Of a DNA stretch of 64,000 bases, positions 22,369 to 33,927 are shown piece by piece. Source of the DNA: Clavaria fumosa (taxonomy: Eukaryota > Basidiomycota > Agaricomycetes > Agaricales > Clavariaceae). The position numbers and the translations under genes were made by a program. Position 1 is the stretch's first letter. The number at the start of each line of letters is the position of its first letter. The notes beneath the pieces were generated by a model that was given only the letters and a program-made list of their open reading frames with translations, did no database searches and was not told the DNA's origin. The stretch spans positions 3,100,001-3,164,000 of the forward strand of contig OX637797.1 in NCBI GenBank assembly GCA_951802425.1, read 5' to 3'.

Positions 22369-23166
22369 GGAGGTACTACCAAAAAATCCGCTCCACGGAC
22401 GACCAGCGACGTGCACAAAACTGAGAATGAAGAGTGAGGAAAAATTGGGTCGAGAGGAGGGTATCGGGCGGCAAATATGTGATAGACAGGCATGTCTCTT
22501 AGCGGCAAGTGGTTAAGAATAGCATGGCAAGAAGATGCCTGATCGTTGGGAGACAACGTTGAACTAGAATGATCGTGCATCAGAGCCCAGAGCAAGGGCA
22601 AGGGATAGAGGCGCGACCCTAGACGCTGTGTCCTGGGGTTCGTTTAGCTCGCAGCATAGGGAGATCGATGGCATTTCCCCGAACGCAACGGGCCTAGACG
22701 ACAAGAGATGATGCATCGATGATGCCTGTGTGTGAGGCCAAGAGGTGACCGCTCTGCACGTCAAGGTAAAAGCCGGTACCGATGACGAGAAAGGTACTGT
22801 AACAAACGTGTGAAGAAGATAGAGCTCTGAACGCGTGCGCAGCATGCATGGTCTGATCATGATGCGTTGATGCATCACAAACCGATCGACAAATAACCAG
22901 GCGCTGTGGCACAGCTGTGAATTTTGACCTGGGGTATCGGTACCTCGGCGCTGCCTCAGCTCCTCCGCCCACTGGTACACACATCGCTTTCGGACACACT
23001 ACAGGCGCCGCCAGAAGTATGGTAAGAAGTGGTGCCAGGCTGATACCAAGAAGAAACTCGCAACTCCAGTCATACTATAACCTCAGCAATCATTCGTTAC
23101 TGGTAAATGGTACAAGGGCCAGGCGACATGCGACGGAGAGGCCTTTATTGCGTATGTTCTCAACTT

Positions 23167-23617
23167 CTACATCAGCAAAAGCGTCACTCCCGTCGCCAAG
23201 ACGATGGCGGCCAACACGAAACCCGGAGCAAAGATTCCCATCACTCCAATGGAGGTCATGACTGCGAATACTCCACCAGCTGGCGTGAGGCCACCATACA
23301 TCAACGACTGGAAGCCGGCGGCCAAGGACCCTGCGTAGTTAACAAGAATATGTGAATATGTAGAGCAAGACATGATAGAAAACATGCCAGCAAGGATCCC
23401 GGCTGGGCCAAAGCCAAGAATAAGAGGAATGAAGAGAACAAGCCAAAATGTAATGAACCAGACGATCAGCAAGGTCTGGGTTTCTGGTCACATTACGTTC
23501 AGTTAGGCAAGGCCAGGTATGGATTAATTGAAGACTACTTACCAGGTCTCGCCAGCCAATCAGTGATTAGATGCCAGAAGGTGGTAATCAATTCCCAAAA
23601 CCACAAATCAATCCGCT
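23167..23617 (-). CDS. IFI6/IFI27-like small membrane protein (5' end uncertain)
   Basis: Three exons can be read toward a TAG at 23169-23167. The first visible one reads WFWELITTFWHLITDWLARP. It joins ETQTLLIVWFITFWLVLFIP and LILGFGPAGILAG, and after an intron SLAAGFQSLMYGG, LTPAGGVFAVMTSIGVMG and a hydrophobic end, LAAIVLATGVTLLLM. The Gly/Ala-rich GPAGILAGSLAAGFQS block is the hallmark of the interferon-induced 6-16 (IFI6) family, which is widespread in basidiomycetes and of unknown role there. The intron 23387-23331 needs a GC donor (GCATG) to keep frame. The start codon and first exon were not found with confidence. The gene sits between array copies A and B on the same strand. Confidence 0.6.
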
Positions 23618-24164
23618 CTTATGTCACAGGCAACGCTGACGCTAAAGCCAGCAATTGCAAGAATGTAAGACATCTCTGGAGGTATCGGGACATAGGTCAA
23701 GGTTGCACAAAGAAGATGCAATACAAAGTATAAAGTACAAAGTCGCGTGCATACAGTACGAAATACATGACAACGCAGAGTGGTATTACTATAACAGGGT
23801 TCGGGCTTTTCTTCTCTTCGTAGCGGAAGGAAAATGATCAGCGCTGGGTTGTCATCTTATTGGTCAGATTTCTTGATGGGCCAGATGAAAGGTAAAACAA
23901 ACTGATTCTACCTGGAAAAAGAAATTGATACCAACATTGCATCTCAACACTGTGCAGGTCATCTTGCTTTGATGGCCTGAAGGGCGACTGCGGCAAAATC
24001 ATTTACATTGTAATTATGATACAAAGAAGCTCACAGCGTACAGCTATCGTACACATACCAGTGGTACGCTAAATAGTAAAGAGTGGTCGGTAATCATAGG
24101 TCCATCACTAGTCAGGGACGCCTACACAGTAGGAGAAGCGGAATGCACTTTGCGAAGACTCCTC

Positions 24165-25627
24165 TCACTGGCGCGCTTCGCTCGCGACCTCTTTGCGTCT
24201 CCAGAAGGCCCAGGCTGTCAGAAAGTCCTATGCGTTCAAGTCGGCAGTTGTGATGTCAGCGTTGGGAGGAAGGGAGAGCGGAAACAAGAGGTGTAGACAT
24301 ACCCGCTGCGAACCAAAAATGAAGCAGAGGGCCCAGGATACTAGGGAACAAATCAGGTGAGAAACATCGCCTTTATTGGCGGGCATGGATAGGAAATGCA
24401 TACGGGTGGGGACAAGAATGTCCAGCGCTACGCTGCAACCCAAGATCGTCACGATAATACCGAGGCTGCAGATTGAACGACAAGAATCAGTACTGTCATG
24501 TCAGAATCAATACATCAGCGGCTCCTAGCGCACCACAAGCCAAGTACGATGTACACTGTGAAGACCGCAACACGAATTATGAACGCTTGATCGAGGAGGA
24601 CACCTGCCCGTAAGAGCCGCATATGCGGGAAGAGGATGACCAGCGTCCATGCTTTATCCAGTATATTAGCATGAAGAACTATACTGAAGCAGACAAAGTG
24701 TGAGTCTACTCACCTTCGAAAAAGAGGGTGACAACGAGGACCGAGGATGAGAATAAAAGCAGCGCAGTGAATAATGCGTGAGAGTGGACCGTGCAGTAAA
24801 AAAACGCCTCTCGGCGAGAAATCAATCCGGGATTATTTATGCCCACCTGATACTTTGTGTCAACGGAGGCGAGTGAGGGAGAAGGCCGGAACGACACATA
24901 CTTTAATGGTAGCAACTACTGCAATGACGATTGCGATATGCGGGGTTATCAACATCTGTCAGACGGAGCGAGAATAAAAGAACCAACAGTGAGTGAGTAT
25001 TAAATATCGCCCAGGTAACTCGACCAGAGAAGACTGACGATCCAGTTACAAATGGGGCTTATGGATTGAGAAGCATCCTTGCGCAACGCGGACTTCAGAG
25101 ATAAAAAGAGCTAATCCATGTTCAACGTAAGGCACACGGGACAGCCTTGCAACGCCAACCTGTAAAACGAGAAAGAACGCCGCAAGCGAAGCCCTGTGAG
25201 GGTTCCTGATATTAGCGATGAGACCTTCAATTCGACAGAAAGGAAGGGCGTACGCAGGAAAGATGCCATTTAACAGGGCAGCTTGTGCGAGACATAAACC
25301 TTTCGGCGGCTCGGGTCCCGAATTGTGTCCGGAGTACACCCTTTTCCAATAGCTTGCATTGAGAGAAAAGTAACATCCCAAAATCTGGCTAACTCACAGC
25401 AAACAGGACCATATGCCGTTCAGAATCCAGACAATGCACATGTTCACGAAGACAGGAAGGCGGCGGACTTTTTTGGAGAGCAGAATTGTGCCGACGAGTA
25501 AGGGAATACCAAAGTGGGCCGGCACCACGTTGAGCACGATCCATGCGATGCGTTCAGCGCGTGTTCCGGTGACAATCTTTCCGCCCAACACGCCAGGCAC
25601 GGAGCCTCTCGCTTCTATGGTGTGCAT
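24165..25627 (-). CDS. Seven-helix GPCR-like protein, array copy B
   Basis: The start at 25627 gives MHTIEARGSVPGVLGGK, then GTRAERIAWIVLNVVPAHFG and VNMCIVWILNGIWSCLL. Following exons read SGHNSGPEPPKGLCLAQAAL, ASLAAFFLVLQ, LFLSLKSALRKDASQ, PHIAIVIAVVATIK, NPGLISRREAFFYC, ALFTALLLFSSSVLVVTLFF, AWTLVILFPHMRLL, FIIRVAVFTVYIVLGLW and SWALCFIFGSQR. The last exon ends DFLTAWAFWRRKEVASEARQ with TGA at 24167-24165. All exons are open and joined by plausible GT-AG sites, so the gene looks intact. Seven hydrophobic stretches are spaced as in GPCRs. It differs from copies D-F throughout, so it is an older duplicate. Confidence 0.75.
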
Positions 25628-26805
25628 GGGAACTACAAAAAAATTGCTTCACGGGCGGCCAGCGCGACGTGCAGAGAGCGGAGGATTGAAAGCTCACGAC
25701 CCAAAGAAAAAGAAAGGATGCGCAGTCAGAAGGAGGGTGTCGGCTGTGTGATATGAGTGACGAAAGAGCTCCTTCGGGATTGCGGTAATTAATAACCTGG
25801 TAGCCCTGATCGTTGAGAGACAGGGCTTTTTGATCGTCTAAGAGGCAAAGTGTTCGTGCATCAAAGCCGGGGGCAGAGAACAGAGTCGCGACCAAAGAAC
25901 CTCAGAAGCGCAGAGAAATTGATCACGCATTTTTCTCGCAACTCTTCAAACGCAGCGGACGTAGAAGGTCGAAAAATGATGCCTGGCGTCGAGAAGAGAA
26001 GCGCTCAACTGTCAGATGATTTGTGCTGCGCAGCTACCTCTTGATGCCAGTGCATTCAGGGCAACAACGATACAGGTGTTGCTCAGCTCCTAAACGTTAT
26101 CTTTTCTCTTTCGATCATTGATATATTACAAGTCTAGTGGCGAGCGCCCAGAAATTGGATTCGACCGGTGGGACTTTGAGGGTATTGCCTACGTGCAAGA
26201 GGTTGGGGCGCGATTTTCGGACCGGACAGGAGGCTGCAGGATCGTAGATCATGGCCTTGCAGCACAGATGATGCTATGATGCTCAAACGATTATGATTGC
26301 CACATTCGGGTACAAAGAATCACCACGTCCTCCAATGACGCCCATTAATTTTTTTCATGATCCGGAACATAGCATCCTAAAGATCGCACGTCACTGCTGT
26401 AAAGTGTAACCAAGTTCCAACATTTTACCGACGCAAAGAAATGTTGGTTTCAATTATCATCTTATCTGTCAGATTCTATGATAGCCGATTCAAGCTGATC
26501 CTTCGCTTCGTTCTTGTGATACAGGTTTCAACGTCATCCCGACTCGGACAGCGAGTTGGTCGTACTACATAAGAGACGGATTGCCTTGATAGCCTATAGT
26601 ACACAAGTTCGATGTCTGACCTCTGATTGTAATAGCTGATCATAATAATAATACAGATGGCCTTGAGTCCGAGTCTCACTATAAAAACTGAATCAAGACT
26701 CTGACTAGCAAATTATTCGTTGGTCAAATTTCGGGTACAGAAGGAGACACTTACGCAAAACAGTAAAACGCGAGATTCACTGCCCAAAGATTCCAGGAGG
26801 CACCC
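25628..26805. other. Spacer between array copies B and C
   Basis: About 1.2 kb of AT-rich spacer that should hold the copy B promoter and the copy C 3' flank. I see no gene, RNA or clear inverted repeat. The only open frames (around 25850-26044 and 26476-26679) are short and without any domain. Confidence 0.4.
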
Positions 26806-28365
26806 TCACTTGGCCGGTCGGCTTGGGACCGCTTCACGTCTCCAGAAAGCCCATACTCTCAAATAGGCCTGCGTCTAGGTGTTCAAGCGAATAGAAGCGA
26901 AAAGAGAGAGTTAACATACCCGCTGCATCCCAAAGAGAAAGAAGATAATCCAGGGGACTGGTGAACGAAAATAAAAGAAAAACAAAATCACTAGTGAGCC
27001 CAGGTTCTTCTGGGAGAGAGGAGACGAACTGGTGGGGAGGATCATCTGCTGCGCTGCGTTGGTACTCGCAAATGTTCCAATAAATCCAAGACTGTTGACG
27101 AGAGCAACAAAATGTCGGCATTGCAGTGATAGCGTTTTCATGAGCAACCCTCAACGTACCATGCACCCAGTAGGAGGTACGCCGTGAACACAACAACGCG
27201 GACCACAAATGGATAATCGATAGAGGCACCCAGATCGACAGAACCAGCCTGCAGGCGCTTTCCATGTCGAAAGAGGATGAAAGCCGTCCACGCTTTAAGG
27301 GTGAGCACATTGGAGAAGAGAGCAAGGTCAGAGCTGTGCCGAAGCGTGCCAACGAACTATTCAAAAGGCGTATTCACCCTCAAGGATCAAAGTCCCTATG
27401 AGAAAAGCGCAAACAAAGAGCAGTATCACACTGCTCAGTGTGTGAAAATGAACATTACAAGTGAAGAACAGCTGGCGGCGAGATGCCAGTTCTGGGTGGT
27501 CTGCACCAACCTTGTCACTTTGATCAACGAGCTGCAAACATGGAGAGGGAAAAAAGAAGGCTCCGTGAATGGCACATACTTTGATCGTGACAATTGCAAA
27601 GACAACGAGTGCCAGGTAAGGGAGGATAAGCATCTATAATTCAGTCCAGAACAAGATAGAAGAAAGGAGAAAAAAGTTTTATCTCTCTACAATGGCGGGG
27701 AGCTCAGAAAGGGAAAACTCACAATGAATGTATAAACAAGGTTGACGGCATCTGCATCGTGATGGAGCAGAGCACGCCTAAGAGATGCAAACAGCTGCAT
27801 AGCAGTCGCGTTCAGTGAGTTGCGTTGTGTGCTGGCCCAAGAGGGCATATATTGCGAACCTGATAAACGAGAAAGAAAGTCGCAAGTGACACTCTATCCA
27901 TATTCGTGAGTCGCGAGGCCTACGTAACGACAGAGTGATAGAGGGAAGAAGACGTACGCTGGATAAATACCATGCAACAAGGCGGCTTGAGCGAGACACA
28001 GGGCCTTTGGTGGTTCAGGTCCTGTGGTGTGACCGGAATACACCCTGCCTCGGAAAGTTAGCACTGAGCAAGAGGCGGAGCAGATGTCTGGGATAAAACT
28101 CGAGGAATGGGATCAAGGCCACTCACAGCAGACTGGAAAATATCCCAGCCAGAATCCAGATAACGCACATGTTCACGAACGCGGGGAGGCGGTGGATATT
28201 CTTGGAGAATAAGGTCGTTCCGACAAGCAGTGGGAGTCCAAAGTGGGACGGCCAGATGACAAGCACAATCCACACAATAAGCTCCACACGCGTTCCATTG
28301 ACGATCTTGGCGCCCACTAAGCCAGTAGTGGGGTCGCTTGCCGCTCGAGGCTCCAGAAGATGCAT
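26806..28365 (-). CDS. Seven-helix GPCR-like protein, array copy C
   Basis: The start at 28365 gives MHLLEPRAASDPTTGLVGAK, then GTRVELIVWIVLVIWPSHFG and VNMCVIWILAGIFSSLL. Later exons read TGPEPPKALCLAQAALLHG-like sequence, ILPYLALVVFAIVTIK, HPELASRRQLFFTC, SSVILLFVCAFLIGTLIL, AWTAFILFRHGKRL and SLGFIGTFASTNAAQQMIL. The C-terminal exon ends LRVWAFWRREAVPSRPAK with TGA at 26808-26806. The exon pattern is that of copies A and B. It has changed more than D-F and shows some longer introns. No frame break was detected that splicing could not explain, but not every junction was checked. Confidence 0.7.
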
Positions 28366-29325
28366 GGGGGGCTACAGGGCTCTCCCGTTTTGCAGATAAC
28401 GGACAAGCCGCGCGCAGATCGTTATGGTTCGTGCCACGATAATGCGAGGAAGGGAAGACGTGCTTTTGACGGGAAACCTAACAATATAGTGTAGCTACGG
28501 GCGGCAGATCTTCCTGATGAGCGAGAGATGAAATTAGATCCATATGATCACGCATTGGAAAAGAACCGAAGTAGCGAGCCAGACACTCTATCATTCGAGT
28601 GCCTTTCATGGTTCAGAGTTCGGGTCATGTGGGCCTCAGGTTCACTGCTTTTCAACACAGGCGTGATACCGGCAGTCGAGAGGCGATGCCAGAGGCAAGG
28701 AGATGGGGTGCACAGCTACCAGAGATCACTTCACGCAGCACTCTGCTCTATGCAGCCATGGCACCGATGAGCAGGGCGACAAGTGTGTGAAGAGACAGGG
28801 CTTATACTGGTCGCACGCCAGCACACAGCCCACATGTAACGCGGAATCATTGATGTATCACTGGCAGGAAAGGCGAAAATAGACTGGCCCATGGACGATA
28901 CTGCGCGGCGTCACGGTTGCCCAACACAGTACATGCTGTAATTCCAGAACCAGAAAGCAGGGAGGCATGCCAGGTCGAAATCCATATTCCGAATACGTGG
29001 AAAGTAACCAAGAGTATATGCCAGTGGCGCGCCGCGATGGTGGCCGCACGTGCGATATCGATGATCACGACCTGCAAAACGGACGGCGAGCTGTCTAAAA
29101 GAGACAATGCATGCGGACTGAACTATATTTTTGTCCCTCACAGGGGCAATTTCAAGTTGCTGATCATCACTTCGGAGTTCAGCGCTCATGGGCAACCTAC
29201 GGCTTCGACATTCTCGGCAGCAGAAACCGTGATCAATCATGATAATAATACAACACTTGGCCCGACGAGCGCATCATGCAAATAAGTAGGGGCCGTGACC
29301 TGGGCGACGCCATACAAAATCTTAA
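28366..29325. other. Spacer between array copies C and D
   Basis: About 1 kb. Its right end (near 29200-29325) resembles the 3' flanks of copies E and F, with shared motifs such as gacattctcggcagcag and catgcaaataagtag, so it belongs to the duplicated unit. The rest shows no gene. Short open frames at 28847-29240 have no recognisable domain. Confidence 0.45.
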
Positions 29326-30839
29326 TCAGGAGACTCCATTCGCTTGAGTGGACAGCTTGACATTTTCGCGTCTCCAGAAAGCCCACACTTTCAAGAAGTC
29401 CTGTATGCCAGCAGTCATAGTTCAGTGTTCAGGTAACCAGCAACAAACGAAAAGCAAGAAACAAGGTAAACACACTCGCTGTGAACCGAAAATGAAGCAG
29501 AGGGCCCAGTTGACTGGCAGAAAAAACTAAGTATAGATGTCCATATTTCTAGGGATGAATGGCCAAGACGAACATGTTGGGAGAAATATGTCAAGTGCCG
29601 CACTTTCTCCTAGGGTTACCACAATAACACCAAGGCTGCATATCGAAACAACGGAATTCATCGTTGCTGTGTGAAGAAGAATGGAACAGGCCCGCGTGGC
29701 GACTTCTAACGCACCAGAAGCCAAGCAGGACGTATCCTGTGAATACTGTGACACGGATTATGAATGCACGATCTATAGAGGCACCCCCATTCCCAGGACC
29801 TGCCCACAGGACCCGCCCTTGTCGAACGACGATGATCAGTGTCCACACTTGTTCATTGGTTAGTATATTACAGAATGCTGCATAAGGAATGTACAAAGAA
29901 TCTAACCCACTCACTTTCGAAAAAGAGGGTCACAACAAGGACAACGGATGAGAATAATATTACCCCACTGTTCAACGTGCGAGAGTGGACCGAGCAATAA
30001 AAGAATGACTCGCGGCGGGATATCAATTTGGGATTGTCTATGCCCATCTTGTCGTCGGGTCAATTAGGTGTCGGCAAAGGAGAAAAAGACACATACTTTA
30101 GTTGTAATGACGGCTGCAACAATAATTGAAGCATATGGGGTGACCAGCATCTGCGGGCCGGAGCGGGAGAATGGCAGAGAATGAGTGTCAAATAAAGGCC
30201 AGGGACGCTCAGCACAAGAGAAACTCACGATCCATTTGTAAACTGGATTCAGGGATTGAGAAGCGTCCTTGTGCAGTGCGGACTTGAGTGATAGAAAAAG
30301 CTGAACATGTTCATCATGAGTCGCATGGGTGCAAGCCAAGGTAGCTCCACAACGCCAACCTGTAAGACAAGGAAGAAAACTGAAAGCGAAGCCCTATGAG
30401 GTGTACCAGTGTGAGTCACAAAACTTGCATGGCAGCCGAAAGAAGAAAAAGCATACGAAGGAAAGCTGCCATTTATCAGGGCAGCTTGTGCGAGACATAA
30501 AGGTTTCGGCGGTTCGGGTCCCGAGTTGTGCCCGGAATACACCCTTTTCCAATGGCTTGCATTGAGCGAGTAATAGCATCCAGAAGCCTTGCTTACTCAC
30601 AGCAAACAGGACCATATGCCGTTCAGAATCCAGACAATGCACATGTTCACGAAGGCAGGAAGACGGCGGATGTTCTTGGAGAGGAAAATCGTTCCGATGA
30701 GCAGTGGAATACCAAAGTGGGCCGGCCACACATAGAGCACAATCCATGCGACGAGTTCCGCACGCGTCCCGTTGACGACCTTTAAGTCCTCCAAGCCGTC
30801 AGTGGCATTGCTCGATGCTTGATACTGTAGAATGTGCAT
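29326..30839 (-). CDS. Seven-helix GPCR-like protein, array copy D
   Basis: The start at 30839 gives MHILQYQASSNATDGLEDLK, then NGTRAELVAWIVLYVWPAHF and VNMCIVWILNGIWSCLL. The next exons read SGHNSGPEPPKPLCLAQAAL, ASLSVFFLVLQ, LFLSLKSALHKDASQSLNP, LVTPYASIIVAAVITTK, NPKLISRRESFFYC, VWTLIIVVRQGRVLWAGPG, FIIRVTVFTGYVLLGFW and SLGVIVVTLGESAALDIFL. The final exon reads DFLKVWAFWRRENVKLSTQ and ends with TGA at 29328-29326. The protein is near-identical to copies E and F, about 300 residues, with seven hydrophobic helices. An NxT glycosylation site (NGT) before helix 1 and the basic tail suggest an outside N-terminus, the usual GPCR topology; this is inference. Confidence 0.77.
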
Positions 30840-31169
30840 TGGGACTACCAGGTCTTCCTGCTCCACATGCGATAAAAACGTGTGCAGAGACTTATGTTGG
30901 CTTTATGCATGGCATGCTCACAGGACAAAGGGTCCTGACGAGAATCCGTAACTACGTAGTATGGTGCCTCAAGAGATGGAGTGGGACATGACTGATCTGC
31001 ATCAAGGCCAAAGTTGCGAATCGCGACGCCACCCCCGGACCCCTGATCTTAGACTCGGCATCAGGCAATACATGGCTTGGCTGGATTCTTCTGGCATTTC
31101 AGACGACGAATGTGAATGTCGACACTCGAGACATTACTAGTAATAATAGACGCCAGGCTGCGCCGCAGT

Positions 31170-31360
31170 TGCGACTCCTCCGCCATGCACGACAGGATCT
31201 AGCGACCCCGTGAATGATTTCGTACGCCCACTGCAGGAGCGGCTGGCAACAAGGATGTCTTTTATACCTCTGGTTCACGAGACCACGGTACAATGTGCTT
31301 GCATTCGCAGGTTAATTTTACCACCAAAATAACAAGCAGGAAAGCCGATCACTATATCCA
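31170..31360. repeat. Upstream module of array, copy 1 (5' of copy D)
   Basis: This stretch shares long blocks with 33530-33750 and 36170-36425: a ctggcaac-aaggatgtcttttatacc block, a gcattcgcaggttaa block and a ccaccaaa-ataacaagcaggaaa block. Each copy lies 5' of one recent array gene (D, E, F) and carries a TTTATAC/TTTATGC box, so it probably is, or contains, the shared promoter-distal region copied together with the gene. Confidence 0.6.
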
Positions 31361-31558
31361 CACGGCGTCATCATGACTCTCGACATTTTCGGCGGCAGAA
31401 ATCATAAATTGTAGTAATGGATCAGGGTAACTACAGACCTGAAGCATTCAATATTCAATGATCACAAACAACACTTGATGGTGGCATGGCCCAGTGAGCA
31501 CATGCAAATAAGTAGAGGCCATGACCTCGGCGACGCCATACACAACGGAAAATCATAA

Positions 31559-33050
31559 TCAAGAGACTCCATTCACTTGAGTGGACTGCATGACATTTTC
31601 GCGTCTCCAGAAAGCCCACACTTTCAAGAAGTCCTGTATGCCAGCAATCATGGTTCAGTGTTCAAGTGACCAGCAGCAAACGAAGAGCAAGAAACAAGAC
31701 ATACTCGCTGTGAACCGAAAACGAAGCAGATGGCCCAGGCAACTGGCAGAAAGAATTAAGTATAGATGTCCATATTTCTAAGATGAATGGCCAAGACGAA
31801 CATGTTGGGACAAGTATATCAAGTGCCACACTTTCTCCTAGGATTGCCACAATGATACCAAGGCTGTATATTGAACGTTACTGTGTCACGATGAATGGAA
31901 CAGAAAGCGTGACGGCTTCTAACGCACCAGAAGCCAAGCAGGACGTATCCCGTGAATACTGCGACACGGATTATGAATGCACGATCTATAGAAGCTCCTC
32001 CATTCCCAGGACCTGCCCACAGGACCCGCCCATGTCGAACGACGATGATCAGTGTCCACACTTGATAATCTGTTAGTATATTGCAGAAAGCTGAATAAAG
32101 AGGGTACAGAGAATTCAACTCACTCACCTTCGAAAACGAGGGTCACAACAAGGACAGCGGATGAGAATAATATCACCCCACTGTTCAATGCGCGAGAGTG
32201 GACCGAGCAATAAAAGAATGACTCGCGGCGGGATATCAATTTGGGATTGCCTATGCCCATCTTGTCGTCGGGTCAATCAGGTGTAGGGAAAGAAGAAAAA
32301 GACACATACTTTAATTGTAATGGCGGCTGCAACAATAATTGAAGCATATGGAGTGAACAGCATCTGCGGCCCGGAGCAGGAGAAAGAAAAGAATTGGCAG
32401 AAAATGAGTGTCAAATAAAGGCCGGCGATGCTCAGTAAAAGAGAAACTCACAATCCATTTGTAAGCTGGATTCAGGAATTGAGAAGTGTCCTTGCGCAGT
32501 GCGGACTTGAGCGATAGAAAGACCTGAACGTGTTCATCATGAGTCGCAAGGGTGCAAGCCAAGGTAGCTTGCAACGCCAACCTGTAAGATAAGGAAGAAA
32601 GTTGAAAGCGAAGCCCTATGGGGTTTACCAATGTCAAAACTTGCATGGAAACTGAAAGAAAGGCGTACGCAGGAAAGATGCCATTTAACAGGGCAGCTTG
32701 TGCGAGGCATAAAGGTTTCGGTGGTTCGGGTCCCGAGTCGTGCCCGGAATACACTCTTTTCAATGGCTTGCATTGAGCGAGTAATAGCATCCAGAAGCCT
32801 TGCTTACTAACAGCAAACAGGACCATATGCCGTTCAAAATCCAGACAATGCACATGTTCACGAAGGCAGGAAGGCGGCGGATGTTCTTGGAGAGGAAAAT
32901 CGTTCCGATGAGCAGTGGAATACCAAAGTGGGCCGGCCACATATTGAGCACAATCCATGCAATGAGTTCCGCACGCGTCCCGTTGACGACTTTTAAGTCC
33001 TCCAATCCGGCAGTGGCGTTGCTCGACGCTTGATGCTTTGGAGTGTTCAT
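31559..33050 (-). CDS. Seven-helix GPCR-like protein, array copy E
   Basis: The start at 33050 gives MNTPKHQASSNATAGLEDLK, then GTRAELIAWIVLNMWPAHFG and VNMCIVWILNGIWSCLL. The intron 1 donor has changed to GTTAGT yet keeps the GT. Following exons read SGHDSGPEPPKPLCLAQAAL, FLSLKSALRKDTSQFLNPAY, LFTPYASIIVAAAITIK, NPKLISRRESFFYC, VWTLIIVVRHGRVLWAGPG, FIIRVAVFTGYVLLGFW and GESVALDILVPT. The end is DFLKVWAFWRRENVMQSTQ and TGA at 31561-31559. It is close to D and F across exons and introns, so the duplications are young. The N-terminus (MNTPKH) differs from the MHILQY of D and F. Confidence 0.77.
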
Positions 33051-33439
33051 TGGGACTACCAGGTCTTCCTGCTCCGAGTGCGATAAAAACGTCGTGCACA
33101 GACTCTTATGCTGGCTTTATGCATGGCATGACCACAGGACAAAGGGTCCTGACGAGAATCCATAACTACGTAGTATGGTGATGGAGAAGCAGCAGCCATG
33201 ATTGTCAAGAGATGGAGTGGGGCAGGACTGATCTGCATCAGATTTTTATTGCAAATCACGACGCCACCCCGGACGCCTCCAGCATCAGGGCTCGGAGTCA
33301 ATATAGGGCTGGATTCCTCCTGGCATTTCTTTCAGACGACGAATGTACTAGGCTGCCGGCATTGAATAATTAAATATTAGGCAGCTGCCGCAGGAAAATT
33401 TCGTGCATTTCATGACTTCTGCCCTTTTGCTCCATTTGC

Positions 33440-33750
33440 TTGGAAGATTGACGTGCTATGACTTCCGAGACAATGGTAAAACCATTTGTGCGGTAGCAAT
33501 AACCTAACTTTCTCAAAAGGAACGAGTTGTACAGCTGCCCAACGTTGCATTCGTTGATTGAGGAACAGCCAACACCATGCGAGACAGGTGATTGATATCG
33601 AAAGCGCAGTAGGGCGCGGCTGGCAACGGCGGGCAACAATTTATACCCTCTGCGGGGCCACGGCGCAATATGCTGATTTGCAGGTTAAGTTTTCCATTTA
33701 CCACCAAATAACAAGCAGAAAAGCCGGTCGCTATATCAACGGCGGCGTCA
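33440..33750. repeat. Upstream module of array, copy 2 (5' of copy E)
   Basis: This copy matches 36110-36425 over roughly 300 bp (shared gagttgtacagctgccca and tgttgattgaggaac blocks) and 31170-31360 over its 3' part. It contains tttataccctctgc, a TATA-like block. Its distance to the copy E start codon (about 480 bp) differs from that of the other two copies. Confidence 0.6.
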
Positions 33751-33927
33751 TACTCTCGACATTCTCGGCGGCAGAAATCGTAGTGATGGATCAGGGTAAC
33801 TACAGACCTGAAGCATTCAATATTCAATGATCACAAACAACACTTGACGGTGGCATGGCCCGATGAGCACATGCAAATAAGTAGCGCCATGACCTGGGCG
33901 ACACCATACACAACAGAAGAATCATAT

